This document shows positions 22,266-34,375 of a stretch of 64,000 nt of DNA, piece by piece (the stretch's first letter is position 1; the number at the start of each line of letters is the position of its first letter). The stretch lies in NCBI GenBank assembly GCA_024291935.2, contig CM044320.1, forward strand, positions 48,178,001 through 48,242,000, given 5' to 3'. The notes under the pieces are model-generated. The model ran no database searches and was not told the origin of the DNA. It saw nothing but the letters and a program-made list of their open reading frames with translations. Source of the DNA: Okapia johnstoni (lineage: Eukaryota > Chordata > Mammalia > Artiodactyla > Giraffidae). Both the position numbers and the translations under genes were made by a program.

Positions 22266-22745
22266 TATCAATAACCAGTGTGGCTGGACCAGCCTGTGTG
22301 GTTATTGTGAGTACAAGATGCCCTTTAGCAATAACCATTGGGAAACTTTGAAAAGATAAGGGGTTATTACTTATAAGACCTGGAAATCATACAGCACACC
22401 TGTGAAGTCAAGGGGACAGAGAGAGAGGGGGTGGGGGCACAAATGAGCCTGGGTTCTGCTTTTATTGGGGTGGACAGATTCCTGCAATTTTAATAAATAT
22501 TGTGAAATAATTTTAGATTATGGAAACGTTGCAAAGATAGCTCAGAGCAGGAATTTAAATCAAGGGAAGAAAAAAAAAAAACCAAATAGTCCACGTGGTC
22601 AGTTATTGAAGACTGACCTCTAAAACAAGAAACAATCAAGACCTCTAAAATGAAGAAATATGGCTCTTTATCTAGTGTGTGACTGGTAATACGCTTATCT
22701 GAGATGGTGATCCTTGGATGCCTTGGTGACCAAATCTTAAGTCAG
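22266..22745. other. No feature recognised
   Basis: Contains a poly(A) run at about 22570-22582 without a visible element body. Confidence 0.4.
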
Positions 22746-22866
22746 GGGACTTCCCTGGCAGTCCAGTGGTTAAGACTCTGCACTTCCACTGCAGGGGCAT
22801 GGGTTCAACTCCTGGCTGGGGAATTAAGATCCTGCATGTTGAGTGGCAATGGGCAAAAAAAAAAAG
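22746..22866 (+). mobile_element. CHR-type tRNA-Glu SINE
   Basis: Well-preserved head, B-box region and an A tail at 22856-22865. Confidence 0.92.
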
Positions 22867-23059
22867 AATCAAGCTCTTGCATCACAAAAAAGAAAAAAAA
22901 TGGTCAAGGCTTACAATACACACTAGCACAAAATAAATGGTTAATAAATGTTTTTGAAAAAATGTGTACCGATGAATGCTTGATACTAGTTTAATACTGT
23001 TACCGAGAGAACCTGGTCTTTATACAGTCTTACATACCATCAGGGCATTAACAACTCCT

Positions 23060-24422
23060 AAGAGGCCACAGGACTGGAAAAGGTCCATTTTCATTTCAAA
23101 CCCAAAGAAAGGCAATGCCAAAGAATGCTCAAACTACTGCGCAGCTGCATTCATCTCACACGCTAGTAAAGTAATGCTCAAAATTCCCCAAGCCAGGCTT
23201 CAATAATACGTGAACCGTGAACTTTCAGATGTTCAAGCTGGTTTTAGAAAAGGCAAAGGAACCAGAGATCAAATTGCCAACATCCGATGGATCATCGAAA
23301 AAGCAATAGAGTTCCAAAAGAACATCTATTTCTGCTTTATTGACTTTTCCAAATCCTTTGACTGTGTGGATCACAATAAACTGTGGAAAATTCTGAAAGA
23401 GATGGGAATACCAGACCACCTGACCTGCCTTTTGAGAAACCTGTATGCAGGTCAGGAAGCAACAGTTAGAACTGGACATGGAACAACACACTGGTTCCAA
23501 ATAGGAAAAGGAGTACATCAAGGCTATATATTGTTACCCTGATTATTTAATTTATATGCAGAGTACATCATGAGAAACGCTGGGCTGGAGGAAGCACAAG
23601 CTTGAATCAAGATTGCCAGGAGAAGTATCAATAACCTCAGATATGCAGATGACACCACCCTTATGGCAGAAAGTGAAGAAGAACTAAAGAGCCTCTTGAT
23701 GAAAGTGAAAGAGGAGAGTGAAAAAGTTGGCTTAAAGCTCAACATTCAGAAAACTAAGATCATGGCATCTGGTCCCATCACTTCATGGCAAATAGATGGG
23801 GAAACAGTGCAGTGTCAGACTTTATTTTTTTGGGCTCCAAGATCACTGCAGATGGTGATTGCAGCCATGAAATTAAAAGACACTTACTCCTTGGAAGGAA
23901 GGTTATGACCACCCTAGATAATATATTGAAAAGCAGAGACATTACTCTGCCAACAAAGATCTGTCTAGTCAAGGCTATCATTTTTCCAGTGGTCACGTAT
24001 GGATGTGAGAGTTGGATGGTGAAGAAAGCTGAGCGCCAAAAAATTGATGCTTTTGAACTGTGGTGTTGGAGAAGACTCTTGAGAGTCTCTTGGACTGCAA
24101 GAAGATCCAAACAGTCCATCCTAAAGGAGATCAGTCCTGGGTGTTCATTGGAAGGACTGATGTTGAAGCTGAAACTCCAATACTTTGGCCACCTCATGCG
24201 AAGAGTTGACTCATTGGAAAAGATCCTAATGCTGGGAAGAATTGAAGGCGGGAGGAGAAGGGGACGACAGAGGATGAGATGGTTGGATGGCATCACTGAC
24301 TCGATGGACATGGGTTTGGGTAGACTCTGGGAGTTGGTGATGGACAGGGAGGCCTGGTGTGCTGCAATTCATGGGGTTGCAAAGAGTTGGACATGACTGA
24401 GCGACTGAACTGAACTGAACTG
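23060..24422 (+). mobile_element. BovB LINE, 5'-truncated, RT region
   Basis: About 1.36 kb of BovB beginning at the ggccacaggactgg block, through the reverse transcriptase fingers/palm, to the (ACTGA)n tail. The RT catalytic YADD is intact at 23642-23653, but frameshifts and stops (for example about 23542 and 23603) break the frame. Open fragments of up to 203 codons survive. The 3' end abuts the full-length copy starting at 24433. Confidence 0.95.
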
Positions 24423-24432
24423 AAGAGGCACT

Positions 24433-27400
24433 GCTTCCGTAAGCCTCTTATCCTTATCCATCACAGGGCAGACAGAATGAAAAACATAATCGCAGAAAAC
24501 TAGTCAAACTGATCACATGGACCACAGCCTTGTCGAACTCAATGAAACTATAAGCCATGCCATGTAGAGCTACCCAAGATGGACAGCTCATGGTAGAGAG
24601 TTCTGATAAAACATGGTCCGCAGGAGAAGGGAATGGCAAACCACTTCAGTGTTCTTGTCTTGAGAACCCCATGAACAGTATGAAAAAGCAAAAAGATATG
24701 ACACCAAAAGATGAACTCCCAAGGTTGGTAGGTATCCAGTATGCTACTGGAGAGGAGTGGAGAAATAACTCCAGAGAAAATGAAGAGATGCAGCCAAAGT
24801 GAAAACAATGCCCAGTTGTGGATGTGACTGGTGATGGAAGAAAATTTTGATGCTGTAAGGAACACTATTGCATAGGAACCTGGAATGTTAGGTCCACGAA
24901 TCAGGGTAAATTAGAAGTGATCAAACAGGAGATGGTAAGAGTGAACATTAACATTTTAGGAATCAGTGAACTAAAATGGACTGGACTGGGTGAATTTAAT
25001 TCAGGTGACAATTTTATCTACTACTGTTGGCAAGAATCCCTTAGAAGAAATGGAGTAGTCCTCATAGTCAACAAAAGATTCTGAATGCAGTACTTGGGTG
25101 CAGTCTCAAAAACGACAGAATGATCTTTGTTCGTTTCCAAGGCAAGCCATTCAGTGTCACAGTAATCCAAGTCTATGCCCCAACCAGTAATGCTGAAGAA
25201 GCTGAAGTTGAACGGTTCTATGAAGACCTACAAGACCTTCTAGAACTAACACTCACAAAAAGATGTCCTTTTCATCATAGGGGACTGAAATAAAAAAGTA
25301 GGAAGTCAAGAGATTCCTGGAGTAACAAGCAAATTTGGCCTTGGAGTACAGAATGAAGCAGGGAAAAGGCTAACAGAGTTTTGCCAAGAGAACACACTGG
25401 TCATAGCAAACACCCTCTTCCAACAACACAAGAGAAGACAGACTCACCAAACTCACACATGGACATCACCAGATGGTCAATTCCGAAATCAGATTGATTG
25501 TATTCTTTGCAGCCAAAGATGGAGAAGCTCTATACAGTCAGCAAAAACAAGACTGGAAGCTGACTGTGGCTCAGATCATGAACTCCTTACTGCCAAATTC
25601 AGACTTAAATTGAAGAAAGTAGGGAAAACCACGAGACCATTCAGGTATGACCTAAACCAAATCCCTTACAATTATACAGTGGAAGTGACAAATAGATTCA
25701 AGGGATTAGGTCTGATATACAGTGCCTGAAGAACTATGGATGGAGGTTCATGAGGCTGTACAGGAGGCAGTGCTCAAGGCCATTCCCAAGAAAAAGAAAT
25801 GCAAAAAGGCAAAATGGTTGTCTGAGAAGGCCTTACAAATAGCTGAGAAAAGAAGAAAAGCAAAAGACAAAGGAGAAAAGGGAAGATATACCCATCTGAA
25901 TGTAGAGTTCCAAAGAATAGCAGGGAAAGATAAGAAAGCCTTCCTCACTGATCAATGCAAAGAAATAGAGGAAAACAATAGAATGGGAAAGTCTAGAGAT
26001 CTCTTCAAGAAAATTAGAGATACCAAGGGAGCATTTCATGCAAAGATGGGCTCAATAAAGGACAGAAATAGTATGGACCTAACAGAAGCAGATGATATTA
26101 AGAAGAGATGGCAAGAATACACAGAAGAACTATACAAAAAAAATCTTCTTGACCCAGATAACCACAATGGTGTGACCACTCACTTAGAGCCAGACATCCT
26201 GGAATTCTAAGTCAAAGGGCCATGGGAAGCATCACTATGAACAAAGCTAGTGGAGGTGATGGAATTCCAGCTGAGTTATTTCAAAATCTAAAAGATGATG
26301 CTGTGAAAGTTCTGCACTCAATATGCCAGCAAATTTGGAGAACTCAGCAGTGGCCACAGGACTGGAAAAGATAAGTTTTCATTCCAATCCCAAAGAAAGG
26401 GAATGCCAAAGAATGCTCAAACACACACACAATTGCACTCAGCTCACACGCTAGCAAAGTAATGCTCAAAAGTCTCCCAGCCAGGCTTCAACAGTACGTG
26501 AGCCGTGAACTTCCAAATGTTCAAGCTGGTTTTAGAAAAGGCAGAGCAACCAGAGATCAAATTGCCAACATCCACTGGATCATCAAAAAAGCAAGAGAAT
26601 ACCAGAAAAACACCTACTTCTGCCTTATTGATTATGCCAAAACTTTTGACTGAGTGGATCACAAACTGTGGAAAATTCTGAAAGAGATGGGAGTATCAGA
26701 CCACCTGACCTGCCTCCTGAGAAATCTGTATGCAGGTCAGGAAGCAACAGAACTGAACATGGAACAGCAGACTGATTCCAAATTGGGAAAGGAGTACATC
26801 AAGGCTGTATATTGTCACCCTGGTTATTTAACTTATATGCTGAGTACATCATCGAAATGTCAGGCTGGATGAAGTACATTCTGGAATCAAGATTGCCAGG
26901 AGAAATATCAATAACCTCAGATATGCAGATGACACCACCCTTATTGCAGAAAGAGAACTTAAAAGCCTCTTGATGAAAGTGAAAGAGGAGAGTGAAAAAG
27001 TTGGCTTAAAACTCAACATTCAAAAAACGAAGATCATGATATCTGGTCCCATCATTTCATGGCAAATAGATGGGGAATCAATAGAAACAGTGAGAGACTT
27101 TATTGTCCTGGGCTCCAAAATCACTGCTGATGGTGACTGCAGCCATGAAATTCAAAGATGCTTACTCCTTGGAAGAAAAGCTATGACAAACCTAGACAGC
27201 ATGTTAAAAAGCAGAGACATTACTTTGCCAGCAAAGGTCCTTCTAGTCAAAGCTATGGTTTTTCCAGTGGTCATGTATGGATATGAGAGTTGGACTGTAA
27301 AGAAAGCTGAGTATCGAAGAATTGATGCTTTTGAACTGTGGTGTTGGAGAAAATTCTTGAGAGTCCCTTGAAGTACAAGGAGATCAAACCAGTCAATCCT

Positions 27401-27696
27401 AAAGGAAATCAGTCCTGAATATTCATTGGAAGGACTGATGCTGAAGCTAAAACTCCAATACTCTGACTACCTGATGTGAAGAATGGACTCCTTGGAAAAG
27501 ACTCTGATGCTGGGAAAGATTAAAGGCAGGAGGAGAAGGGAATGACAGAGGATGAAATGGTTGGATGGCATCACCGACTCGAAGAACATGAGTTTGAGTA
27601 AACTCTGGCAGTTGGTGATGGACAGGGAAGCCTGGTGTGCTGTAATACATGGGGTCGCAAATAGCTGGACATGACTGAGTGACTGAACTGAACTGA
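24433..27696 (+). mobile_element. BovB LINE, near full length (about 3.26 kb) with TSD
   Basis: Contains the BovB 5' leader, which includes the Bov-A-related ggagaagggaatggcaaacc block near 24625. An APE-type endonuclease follows (the SDH motif near its end is at 25571-25579), then a reverse transcriptase with YADD at 26922-26933, and an (ACTGA)n tail. Length agrees with a complete RTE/BovB element. It is inactive: the endonuclease has an in-frame TGA at 25286-25288 where the family has GDFN, there is a TGA near 26651, and several frameshifts occur. A duplication tgaagaggcact-type is seen at 24421-24432 and about 27694-27705. It overlaps the ACTGA tail of the upstream copy, so its exact length is ambiguous. 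Confidence 0.93.
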
Positions 27697-27705
27697 AGAG
27701 GCACT

Positions 27706-28062
27706 ACTAACCCCATATCACTAAGTGCAGAGATGGGAAAGTCTCAACAAAGGTTTAGAAATTCTGGATACTAAAAGAGAAGCCAGAGCCCTTCGTGGGA
27801 GTGATATCTGCTCATTACAAGTTACTACAGATTTGGGCAGTGGAACCAGAAACTTCTTCAGTTTCATCATATTTCCTAACAGATATTTTTAGGCTTCCAG
27901 AGATACAGAAGAAAGAAAGTATTTGAGAAATTTGGGGATTTCCATTACAACGAGAGTGAGAATTTCTTAAAAATTTTAAGACTCTGTTTTTTTTTTCCTT
28001 CCCCTTATGAATAGTTTCTAATTAACTTACAAATATAGAAACTCATATGATCTGACTTTCTC
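27706..28062. other. No feature recognised
   Basis: Intergenic sequence with a poly(T) run near 27988-27996. Confidence 0.4.
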
Positions 28063-28077
28063 AGGTTAGCTAATCTT

Positions 28078-28252
28078 TTTTTTTTTTTTTTTTTTTTTAG
28101 TTCTACCAGTTTATTGCTACCAACCCATCTCCCTCCACTCTCATGCACGCGTGCTCAGTCATGTAACCCCATGGACTGCAGCCCACCAGGCTCCTCTGTT
28201 CATGGACTTTTCCAGGCAAGAATGCTGGAGTGGGTTGCCATTTCCTTCTCCT
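28078..28252 (-). mobile_element. 5'-truncated Bov-A SINE with 3' extension and poly(A), TSD
   Basis: On the minus strand: a Bov-A body fragment (28252-28150), then a non-Bov-A stretch with the tggtagcaataaactgg block, then poly(A), seen as poly(T) at 28078-28098. The 15-bp duplication aggttagctaatctt at 28063-28077 and 28253-28267 encloses the whole, so it inserted as one unit. Confidence 0.85.
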
Positions 28253-28569
28253 AGGTTAGCTAATCTTAAATATTTACTTAAATAGTCCTACATAGATTTT
28301 TTTTAGGAGGTGCCGTTTATGCTTTAGTTGTCATAATCTATGAAAAACTAAGATATATGCTCATGTTTACCATGATCTCATGAATTTATTCCTGTACATA
28401 GTAAAGGTATTACAGGAAAGGGGGGAAAAGTTTTTGTCAAAGCTGTTCTGCTTTTGATAGTCTGACATGAATTGGACAAGATTTGAAAATGGCTAGGATA
28501 ATAGAAGAAATACCAGGTCAGCAGACAGTTGTTTGCCTCGCACTCATCTGAAAAAAAAAAAAGTAATTT

Positions 28570-28690
28570 CTCTTTTTTTGGCTATACCATGTGGCTTTTG
28601 GGATCTTAGTTCCCTGACCTGGGATTGAACCTTGGCCCACAGCAGTGAAAAGTACCGAGTCCAAACAACTAGACTGCCAGGAAATTCCCC
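28570..28690 (-). mobile_element. CHR-type tRNA-Glu SINE with TSD
   Basis: Reverse oriented; flanked by aaaagtaattt at 28559-28569 and 28691-28701. Confidence 0.92.
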
Positions 28691-28737
28691 AAAAGTAATT
28701 TTTTGAAGAAGACAGTCCTTTAACAATTATTTTACTT

Positions 28738-28911
28738 ACTAAACTGGTAAAGAGTCCACCTGCAATGTGGGAGACCTGAGTTCGATCCCTGGGTTGGGAA
28801 GATCCCATAGAGGAGGGAAAGGCTACCCACTCCAGTATTCTGGCCTGGAGAATTCCAGGGACTGTATAGTCCATGGGTTCACAAATAGTCCATGGGGTGA
28901 CTTTCACTCAC
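28738..28911 (+). mobile_element. Bov-tA SINE, 5'-truncated
   Basis: Starts within the head (ctggtaaagagtccacctgc); body complete with a cactcactcact end. Confidence 0.9.
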
Positions 28912-29179
28912 TCACTCAATGTCTTATTAAAGAACCAGTGACTCAAGATTTGTGGTTAATTCACTCAACAAACATTGATTGAAGATGTACAAGTTGTCAG
29001 ACATGCTTTGAGATTAAGGATACATATAGTGAACTCTCAGTGCCTGAAATTAATGATTTGGTGTTCAAATAAACTTGTTTTGCTTAGGGGGAAGAAAAGT
29101 GGTCCTGTATGACTGGAACACATGAGGATAAGGCTGGGAGACCCTGGGATGACACTGTGAAGGTCATCCTTCACAGGAA

Positions 29180-29217
29180 CTCAGGTCTCCCACATTGCAG
29201 GTGGACTCTTTTCCAGT
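29180..29217 (-). mobile_element. Bov-tA head fragment
   Basis: Short reverse fragment caggtctcccacattgcagg, adjoining the LTR on its right. Confidence 0.65.
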
Positions 29218-29221
29218 TTAG

Positions 29222-29700
29222 TAAGTTTGTTGCTGAACCACATAAAGATGCCGGGATTCTTGGCCTCTGGAGGAGAAGAATTCAATCTGGGGCTAGAGAT
29301 GAGGCTTGATCGCTCAGAGCTTTTTTGTAATAAAGTTTTATTAAAGTATAAAAGAGACAGAGAAAGCTTCTGACATAGGCATCAGAAGGGGGCAGAAAGA
29401 GTGCCCACTTGCTAATGTTAGCAATGGAGTGATATGCTCTAAGATAGCAGGATTAGCCAGAAGGTTTAATCCAGAGACTGTCCTCAGGCAGGATGCATTA
29501 CTGTTATATAATCTTGAGGAATGTGGAGAGAAAAGAAAAAAAAGTCTGTCTTTTCTTTCTCCTTGAGAATTTCAGACCCCTCTCTCTTTGGGGACCCCTA
29601 GACTTCATATCAATCTGTCTAGGAAGTGACTCTCTCGCACTGAACTGAAAGTAGTAGTTTTAAGTTTCAGATTCCCAGATGACAGAGAGAGAGAATTACG
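29222..29700 (-). mobile_element. Solo LTR, probable class II (ERVK-like) ruminant family
   Basis: LTR-like segment with a poly(A)-signal region near 29325-29345 in minus sense, and organisation recalling ruminant betaretrovirus-like LTRs. No internal retroviral sequence adjoins it. Family assignment is from memory of general layout only. Confidence 0.5.
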
Positions 29701-30325
29701 TGAATACAAAACGGGAAGATGTTCACATTGATCGGTTAGGACAGAATTCAGTCTGAGGGAGAATTTGAAGACTAATTAGCAGAGGAAGTAAGTGATGAAA
29801 CAAGGTCTTGGTAGAGGAGGAGAAAATGAATAGGAGAAAAAGTGTATTTCATTTCCAGAAATTTTTTGAGTTTCTCAGTTTCAGTCATGTAATTTCTGAG
29901 CCTGTGCTTAAGATTGGGCCTATTGAAACCACACACCTCATCTCAGATGGGACTGGATCTCAGCCAAAACTCAGACTGGGACTTGAACCCAAGCCTCGGA
30001 GTCCTCACCACTGGACTGCCAGGGAATTCCCATGAACCCATCGTCTTTTAATTAAAATCTCACATATAGTCTCAGGAGTTAATGAAGCTTAGGTTCTTCA
30101 TGTCTCAAAAGGCGGAGTGATAAGTAAGAAGTAGATTTATTGAGAGAGGTACACATTCCATAGACAACGTGGGTCATTTCAGAAGCCGAGAGGCCCTGAA
30201 GTATGGGTGCTTAGGTTTTATGCGCTGAGTAATTTAATAGGCTAGCGAATGGGAGGATTATTCCAACTATTTTGGGGAATGGGTGATTAGAAATTCACTG
30301 CTCATTTTTTGGCCTTTTATGGTTA

Positions 30326-30365
30326 AGAGTTGGACACGACTGAGCGACTGAACTAAACTGAACTG
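30326..30365 (+). mobile_element. BovB 3'-terminal stub
   Basis: Only the last about 40 bp of BovB (gttggacacgactgagcgac plus the ACTGA-type tail) inside the BTLTR1-like LTR. Confidence 0.85.
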
Positions 30366-30436
30366 ATGGTTGGACTGTCTTGGGATCTGTGGGTGTGGCA
30401 TTTAGTATACACTAATGCATTACCATGAGCATATAA

Positions 30437-30655
30437 TGGGCTTCCTAGGTGGCTGGTGGTAAAGAATCTGGCTGCCAATTCAGGAGATGGAAAAGATACA
30501 CAGGTTCGATCCCTGGGTCAGGAAGGTCGGAGAGAGCATGGCAGCCCACTCCAGTATTGTTGCCTGGAGAATCTCATGAACAGAGGAGCCTGGTGGGCTA
30601 CAGCCCATCGGGTTGCAAAGAGTTGGACATGACTGAAGTGACTTAGCATGCACAG
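30437..30655 (+). mobile_element. Bov-tA SINE, nested in BTLTR1-like LTR
   Basis: Complete head and body; LTR sequence continues on either side (gagcatataatg / gcatataaggaggctcaaag). Confidence 0.93.
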
Positions 30656-30741
30656 GCATATAAGGAGGCTCAAAGTCTACTGGATTTCGAATCTGCCACC
30701 ATCTTGGGCTGTAGTGGTTCTAACCAGTTTTCCTGTGTCCT

Positions 30742-31287
30742 TGAAGGAGGAAACAGACAGAGATGGACTCCATCTTAGGCCAGGCTGCGAACATTAGGCT
30801 ACACACACGGTCACCCTCCCAATGGACTCTGAACTTTGTGCCCAGTGTCTATGGAAATGGCATACCAATGGAAAACCAGACCCCCGGATAAAAGAGCCTC
30901 AGGACTTGTACTTGGACCCTCCGTCGCCTAAAAGAATATGCTAATTATCTCTGTAACAGAACAAAGTCGTAAATTCCATTATGTTTATAGGGATATGACC
31001 ACAGGCCCACTGATAAATGTCCACTGTTTATCTAGGCTTATGACACATGAATCATGGGTTAACTTTGATCGTATCTCTCTTTTACCTTGTCCAGACTAGT
31101 TTCAAGGAATTTGGGGAGGTGGGTTTGAGCAAGTACACTTAGGGTATATAAGGTTTTCACAAAAACTGCTCGCGGTCCTTGGCTAAGAGGAGACTCTACC
31201 TTGGGCCTGCCAGTGTGATAAACTGCACTCCACTATCTGCATTGTCCTTCTGAGTGAGTTTGTTTCCCGGAATGCGTGGCTACAACA
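30742..31287 (+). mobile_element. Solo LTR (family A, left copy)
   Basis: About 546 bp, TG at 30742 and CA at 31286-31287, with a TATA box (gggtatataagg) near 31145 and a degraded poly(A) signal near 31218. It interrupts the BTLTR1-like LTR, with 4-bp flanks tcct/ttct (one mismatch). It is the same family as 39768-40283, which lies in opposite orientation. No internal viral sequence adjoins it. Confidence 0.75.
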
Positions 31288-31330
31288 TTCTCAACAGTTA
31301 TGTCATTCTTTTAAAGATTGTGTCTTCGCA
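31288..31330 (-). mobile_element. BTLTR1-like LTR, resumed right part
   Basis: tatgtcattcttttaaag at 31300-31317 corresponds to tatgtcattctttcaaaag in the copy near 38320, showing that the host LTR resumes after the nested solo LTR. Confidence 0.6.
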
Positions 31331-31351
31331 TACACACACACACACACACAG
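31331..31351. repeat. (CA)n microsatellite
   Basis: About nine to ten CA units. Confidence 0.9.
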
Positions 31352-31379
31352 ACCTCATTTCAATATCATCCAGGGGTTC

Positions 31380-31760
31380 TTTCTGTTGCCCAAGGCAAGC
31401 CCCATGCACAGTGAGGCCAAAGAAACGGAAGCACTGGGAGTTTGGAGTAGAAAAAGGTTTGCTGCAGGGTCATGCAAGGAGAGAGGTGGTTCATGTACAA
31501 AAACCTCAAACTCTTGGTTTTGGGGGAGAAGTTTTCATAGGTACAATTTGAGGTTAGGGCTCCTGGGTGATTTATTTCTGATTGGATGGTGGTAAGGTAA
31601 CACGGCTGTGGCTCCAGAAATCTTGTGCTCAGCCTAAAGTTCCATCATCCTCCACCTGGGTAGAGGTTTTAGTTCTTCAAAAGAGCTCAGAGATATTATT
31701 ATGTATATCCCTTCAAGAGGAAACCAGACCTGCCCCAAGCCTTCACCATTCTTTCTGGAC
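31380..31760 (-). mobile_element. Probable old LTR remnant
   Basis: ctgcagggtcatgcaaggag and ttggatggtggtaaggtaac blocks recall reverse-oriented ERV LTRs. A related segment (tgttacctcaccacca) is near 39733-39749 in opposite orientation. Family undetermined. Confidence 0.4.
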
Positions 31761-32099
31761 TGCTCCTCCTATGTTCCTGCATTCCCTCACTTTTCTGGTT
31801 AGTAACTGCTGTTTGAATCTGCCCTTTAGTACTCAGAGAAGGTCTAGGAGGCCTGAACCTTTTTTCCTAAGAACTACAACAAAAAAGAAACGGGGAACGT
31901 AAAAAGGATTTGTATCCTGCTTGGTTTCATCATCATTTCCGAACTGAAGATTTCAATTGTTCTTACTCTATAAGGTTAAACTAGTTAATATTTTTAAAGT
32001 ACTTAAAACAGTGTCAGGGTTATAGTCAGACACATAAGAAATACTACTTTATTGTTATAATAATAATTATCAGTATTTTGTTACAATTTTATTATACTT
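31761..32099. other. No feature recognised
   Basis: Intergenic sequence without a supported feature. Confidence 0.4.
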
Positions 32100-32312
32100 G
32101 GGCTTCCCTGCTAACTCAGTGGTAAAGAATCTGCCTCCCAATGCAGGAGACATGGGTTCAATCCCTGGGTTGGGAAGATCCCCTGGAAAAGGAAATGGCA
32201 AGCCACTCCAGTATTCTTGCCTGGGAAATCTCATGGACAGAGGAGCCTGGTGGGTTACATAGTCCATGGAGTTGCAAAAGAGTCGGACACAACTTTAACA
32301 GCTAAACAACCA
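32100..32312 (+). mobile_element. Bov-tA SINE
   Basis: Complete, ending at acaactttaacagctaaac. Confidence 0.93.
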
Positions 32313-32929
32313 CAAGTTATTATTACTAGCGTTGTTATTATCATTACTGTAAGCAGATAGGTTAGGGAGTACCCAGAGAAAGAGAACAAAATGTTGACTA
32401 AAAAAGATGCACAACCTGAGAGTTACGAGTTAAGCTTTTTGGGGGGCAAAATGAGGACTGCAGCCCAGGAAACAGCACCTCAGATAGGTCAGAGAAACTG
32501 TTCCAAAGAGGTAGTGGGGGAAGGTCAATGTATATAATTTTGGTGAAGAGGGAGTTCAATGTAATCAAGCCCTTATTTTATAAAAGGTTTTCTGCAGTCA
32601 CAAGAAGCTGATGTCACCATGAAAGGATTTAGTGCTTTTCTAGATAAGAGGAGATACAAGACTTGGATATGAAATCAGCTCCTGAAAATATCTAACTATA
32701 TAAAAACCTATTCCACCAGTTTGCCTGGAGCACAGAGTGCCCCACTCTCCACTCTGAACTGCCTTCAGAGCATGTCAAAGGTCAAGAGCTGCAACCCCGC
32801 ACAGGGTTCAGTCTCTGCAGAGGCAGACGGCAAATGCTACTGGAAAGTGCCGATTTGCAATTGACACAGGAATGGCTGGCTTTCTTGACATAAGAGAAGC
32901 CATTTCAGCCTAAGCCATATTTTTAAAAA
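32313..32929. other. No feature recognised
   Basis: Intergenic sequence; no repeat family identified with confidence. Confidence 0.4.
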
Positions 32930-33200
32930 TTTATTTTAGGCTGTGCTGAGGCTTCATCAGGACTTCCCAAGTGGTGGATCTTCATTGCTGAATGCAGGTT
33001 TTCTCCAGTTGCAGTGCATGGGCTTCTAACTGCAGTGGTTTCTCTTGTGGAGCATTGGCTCTAGGGCTCGGGCTTCAGTAGTTGTGGTGCCTGGGCTTAG
33101 GTGTCCTGTGGCATATGGAATCTTCCCAGACCAGGGATGGATCCCATGTCCCCTGAATTGACAGGCGGAGTCTTAACTACTGGACCATCAGGGAAGTCCT
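32930..33200 (-). mobile_element. Long CHR-type SINE
   Basis: Reverse-oriented long CHR, ending in gaccatcagggaagtcct (head). Confidence 0.88.
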
Positions 33201-33856
33201 AAATGCAATTTAATGGTGAAATGTTTAGGAATGATGTATACTGATCTCTGCAACTTATTTTAAAATCCAAAAAAATGGATTAATGAATGGAAATTGGCAT
33301 AACTGTTTGAATAGATATGTGAAAAAAGCAAGTAAGGCAATATGTTAATAGTATTGCAGAATTTTAGGAACTAGATGAGAAGGTGGGGGATATGTATTGT
33401 ACTTTCAACAAAAAAACTTCAACTTAAAAAAAATAATAATTAAAATCTGAAAAAACAATCTTCTGGAAAAATATGCATCCTGTTGTTAACAAGGGTTACC
33501 CCTTGAGATTGGAAACAGGGCTTTGGAGGGAAGGAAGTCTTTAACTTCTTACCTTATTCAGTTATTGTTTTTATTTTTATGACATGAAATGTTTTGGAAC
33601 AATAAATTTAAAGGTCAATTTGTGGGAATTCACTGGTAGAATAATAAACATGTAAAAAATAGATAAAAACAAAGGTCAATATGCAAAACAAACAAACAAA
33701 AAAAGCAAGATGAAACATTCACAGAGAAAAGAAATTGTACCAGAGCTATAGGAGATTGTGTCTTCTTTGACCTACTAAAAACATAATACTTTCATAATAA
33801 GAAAACCAAACTAAGATTTACTTAAAAACAAAAAGATATTAAAATTCATAGAAATA
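33201..33856. other. Old repeat-like AT-rich sequence, unassigned
   Basis: The block at 33215-33400 (gaatgatgtatactgatctc onward) resembles an old dispersed mammalian repeat, but I cannot fix its family. Confidence 0.35.
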
Positions 33857-34375
33857 GGGACTTCCCTAGTGGTCTGGTCTAGTGGTTAAGAATCTTAAGA
33901 ATTTATCTTTCAAGGTGGTAACGATGACCATATATGCAAGACAGCAAAAGAGACACAGATGTAAACAACAGACTTTTGGACTCTGTGTGAGAAGGCGAGG
34001 GTGGGATGGTTTGAGAGAATAGCATTGAAACATGTATATTTACCATATGTGAAATAGATCACCAGTCCAGGTTCAATGTATGAGACAGGGCACTCAGGAC
34101 CAGTGCACTGGGATGACCCTGAGGGATGGGATGGGCAGGGAGGTGGGAAGGGGGTTCAGGATGAGGAAAACATGTACACCCATGGGTGATTCATGTGAAT
34201 GTATGGCAAAAACCACTACAATATTGTAAAGTAATTAGCCTCCAATTAAAATTAATAAAAAAAAAAAAAGAGTTCATCTTTCAGTGAAGGGGATATGAGT
34301 TCAATCCCTGGTGGGAAACTAAGATCCTTCATGCTATTGTCAACTACAAATTGGCACTTACCAAGAGCATTGCCA
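33857..34375 (+). mobile_element. CHR-type tRNA-Glu SINE split by L1
   Basis: Head at 33857-33898; the B-box region and body resume at 34284 (gagttcaatccctgg). The L1 at 33913-34269 lies between. Confidence 0.85.
33913..34269 (+). mobile_element. L1 3' UTR insertion inside CHR SINE, TSD
   Basis: Well-preserved ruminant L1 3' end with an A tail at 34257-34269. Flanked by gaatttatctttca (33899-33912) and gagttcatctttca (34270-34283), two mismatches. Confidence 0.88.

Larger units (their letters stand above)
29935..30741 (-). mobile_element. BTLTR1-like LTR, left part (with nested insertions)
   Basis: Matches the copies at 37620-38360 and 38470-39545 in the blocks gataagtaagaagtagattt and gggaggattattccaactat. 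The poly(A) signal lies on the minus strand. It is interrupted by a CHR-like stub (about 29985-30031), a BovB 3' stub (30326-30365), a Bov-tA (30437-30655) and, at 30742, another LTR. It resumes at 31288. Confidence 0.65.

Noticed and set aside
23785..24396. 203-codon frame taken as a gene
   Set aside because: It is the C-terminal part of the BovB ORF in a truncated element, as is the 17420-17800 frame and several antisense frames over BovB.
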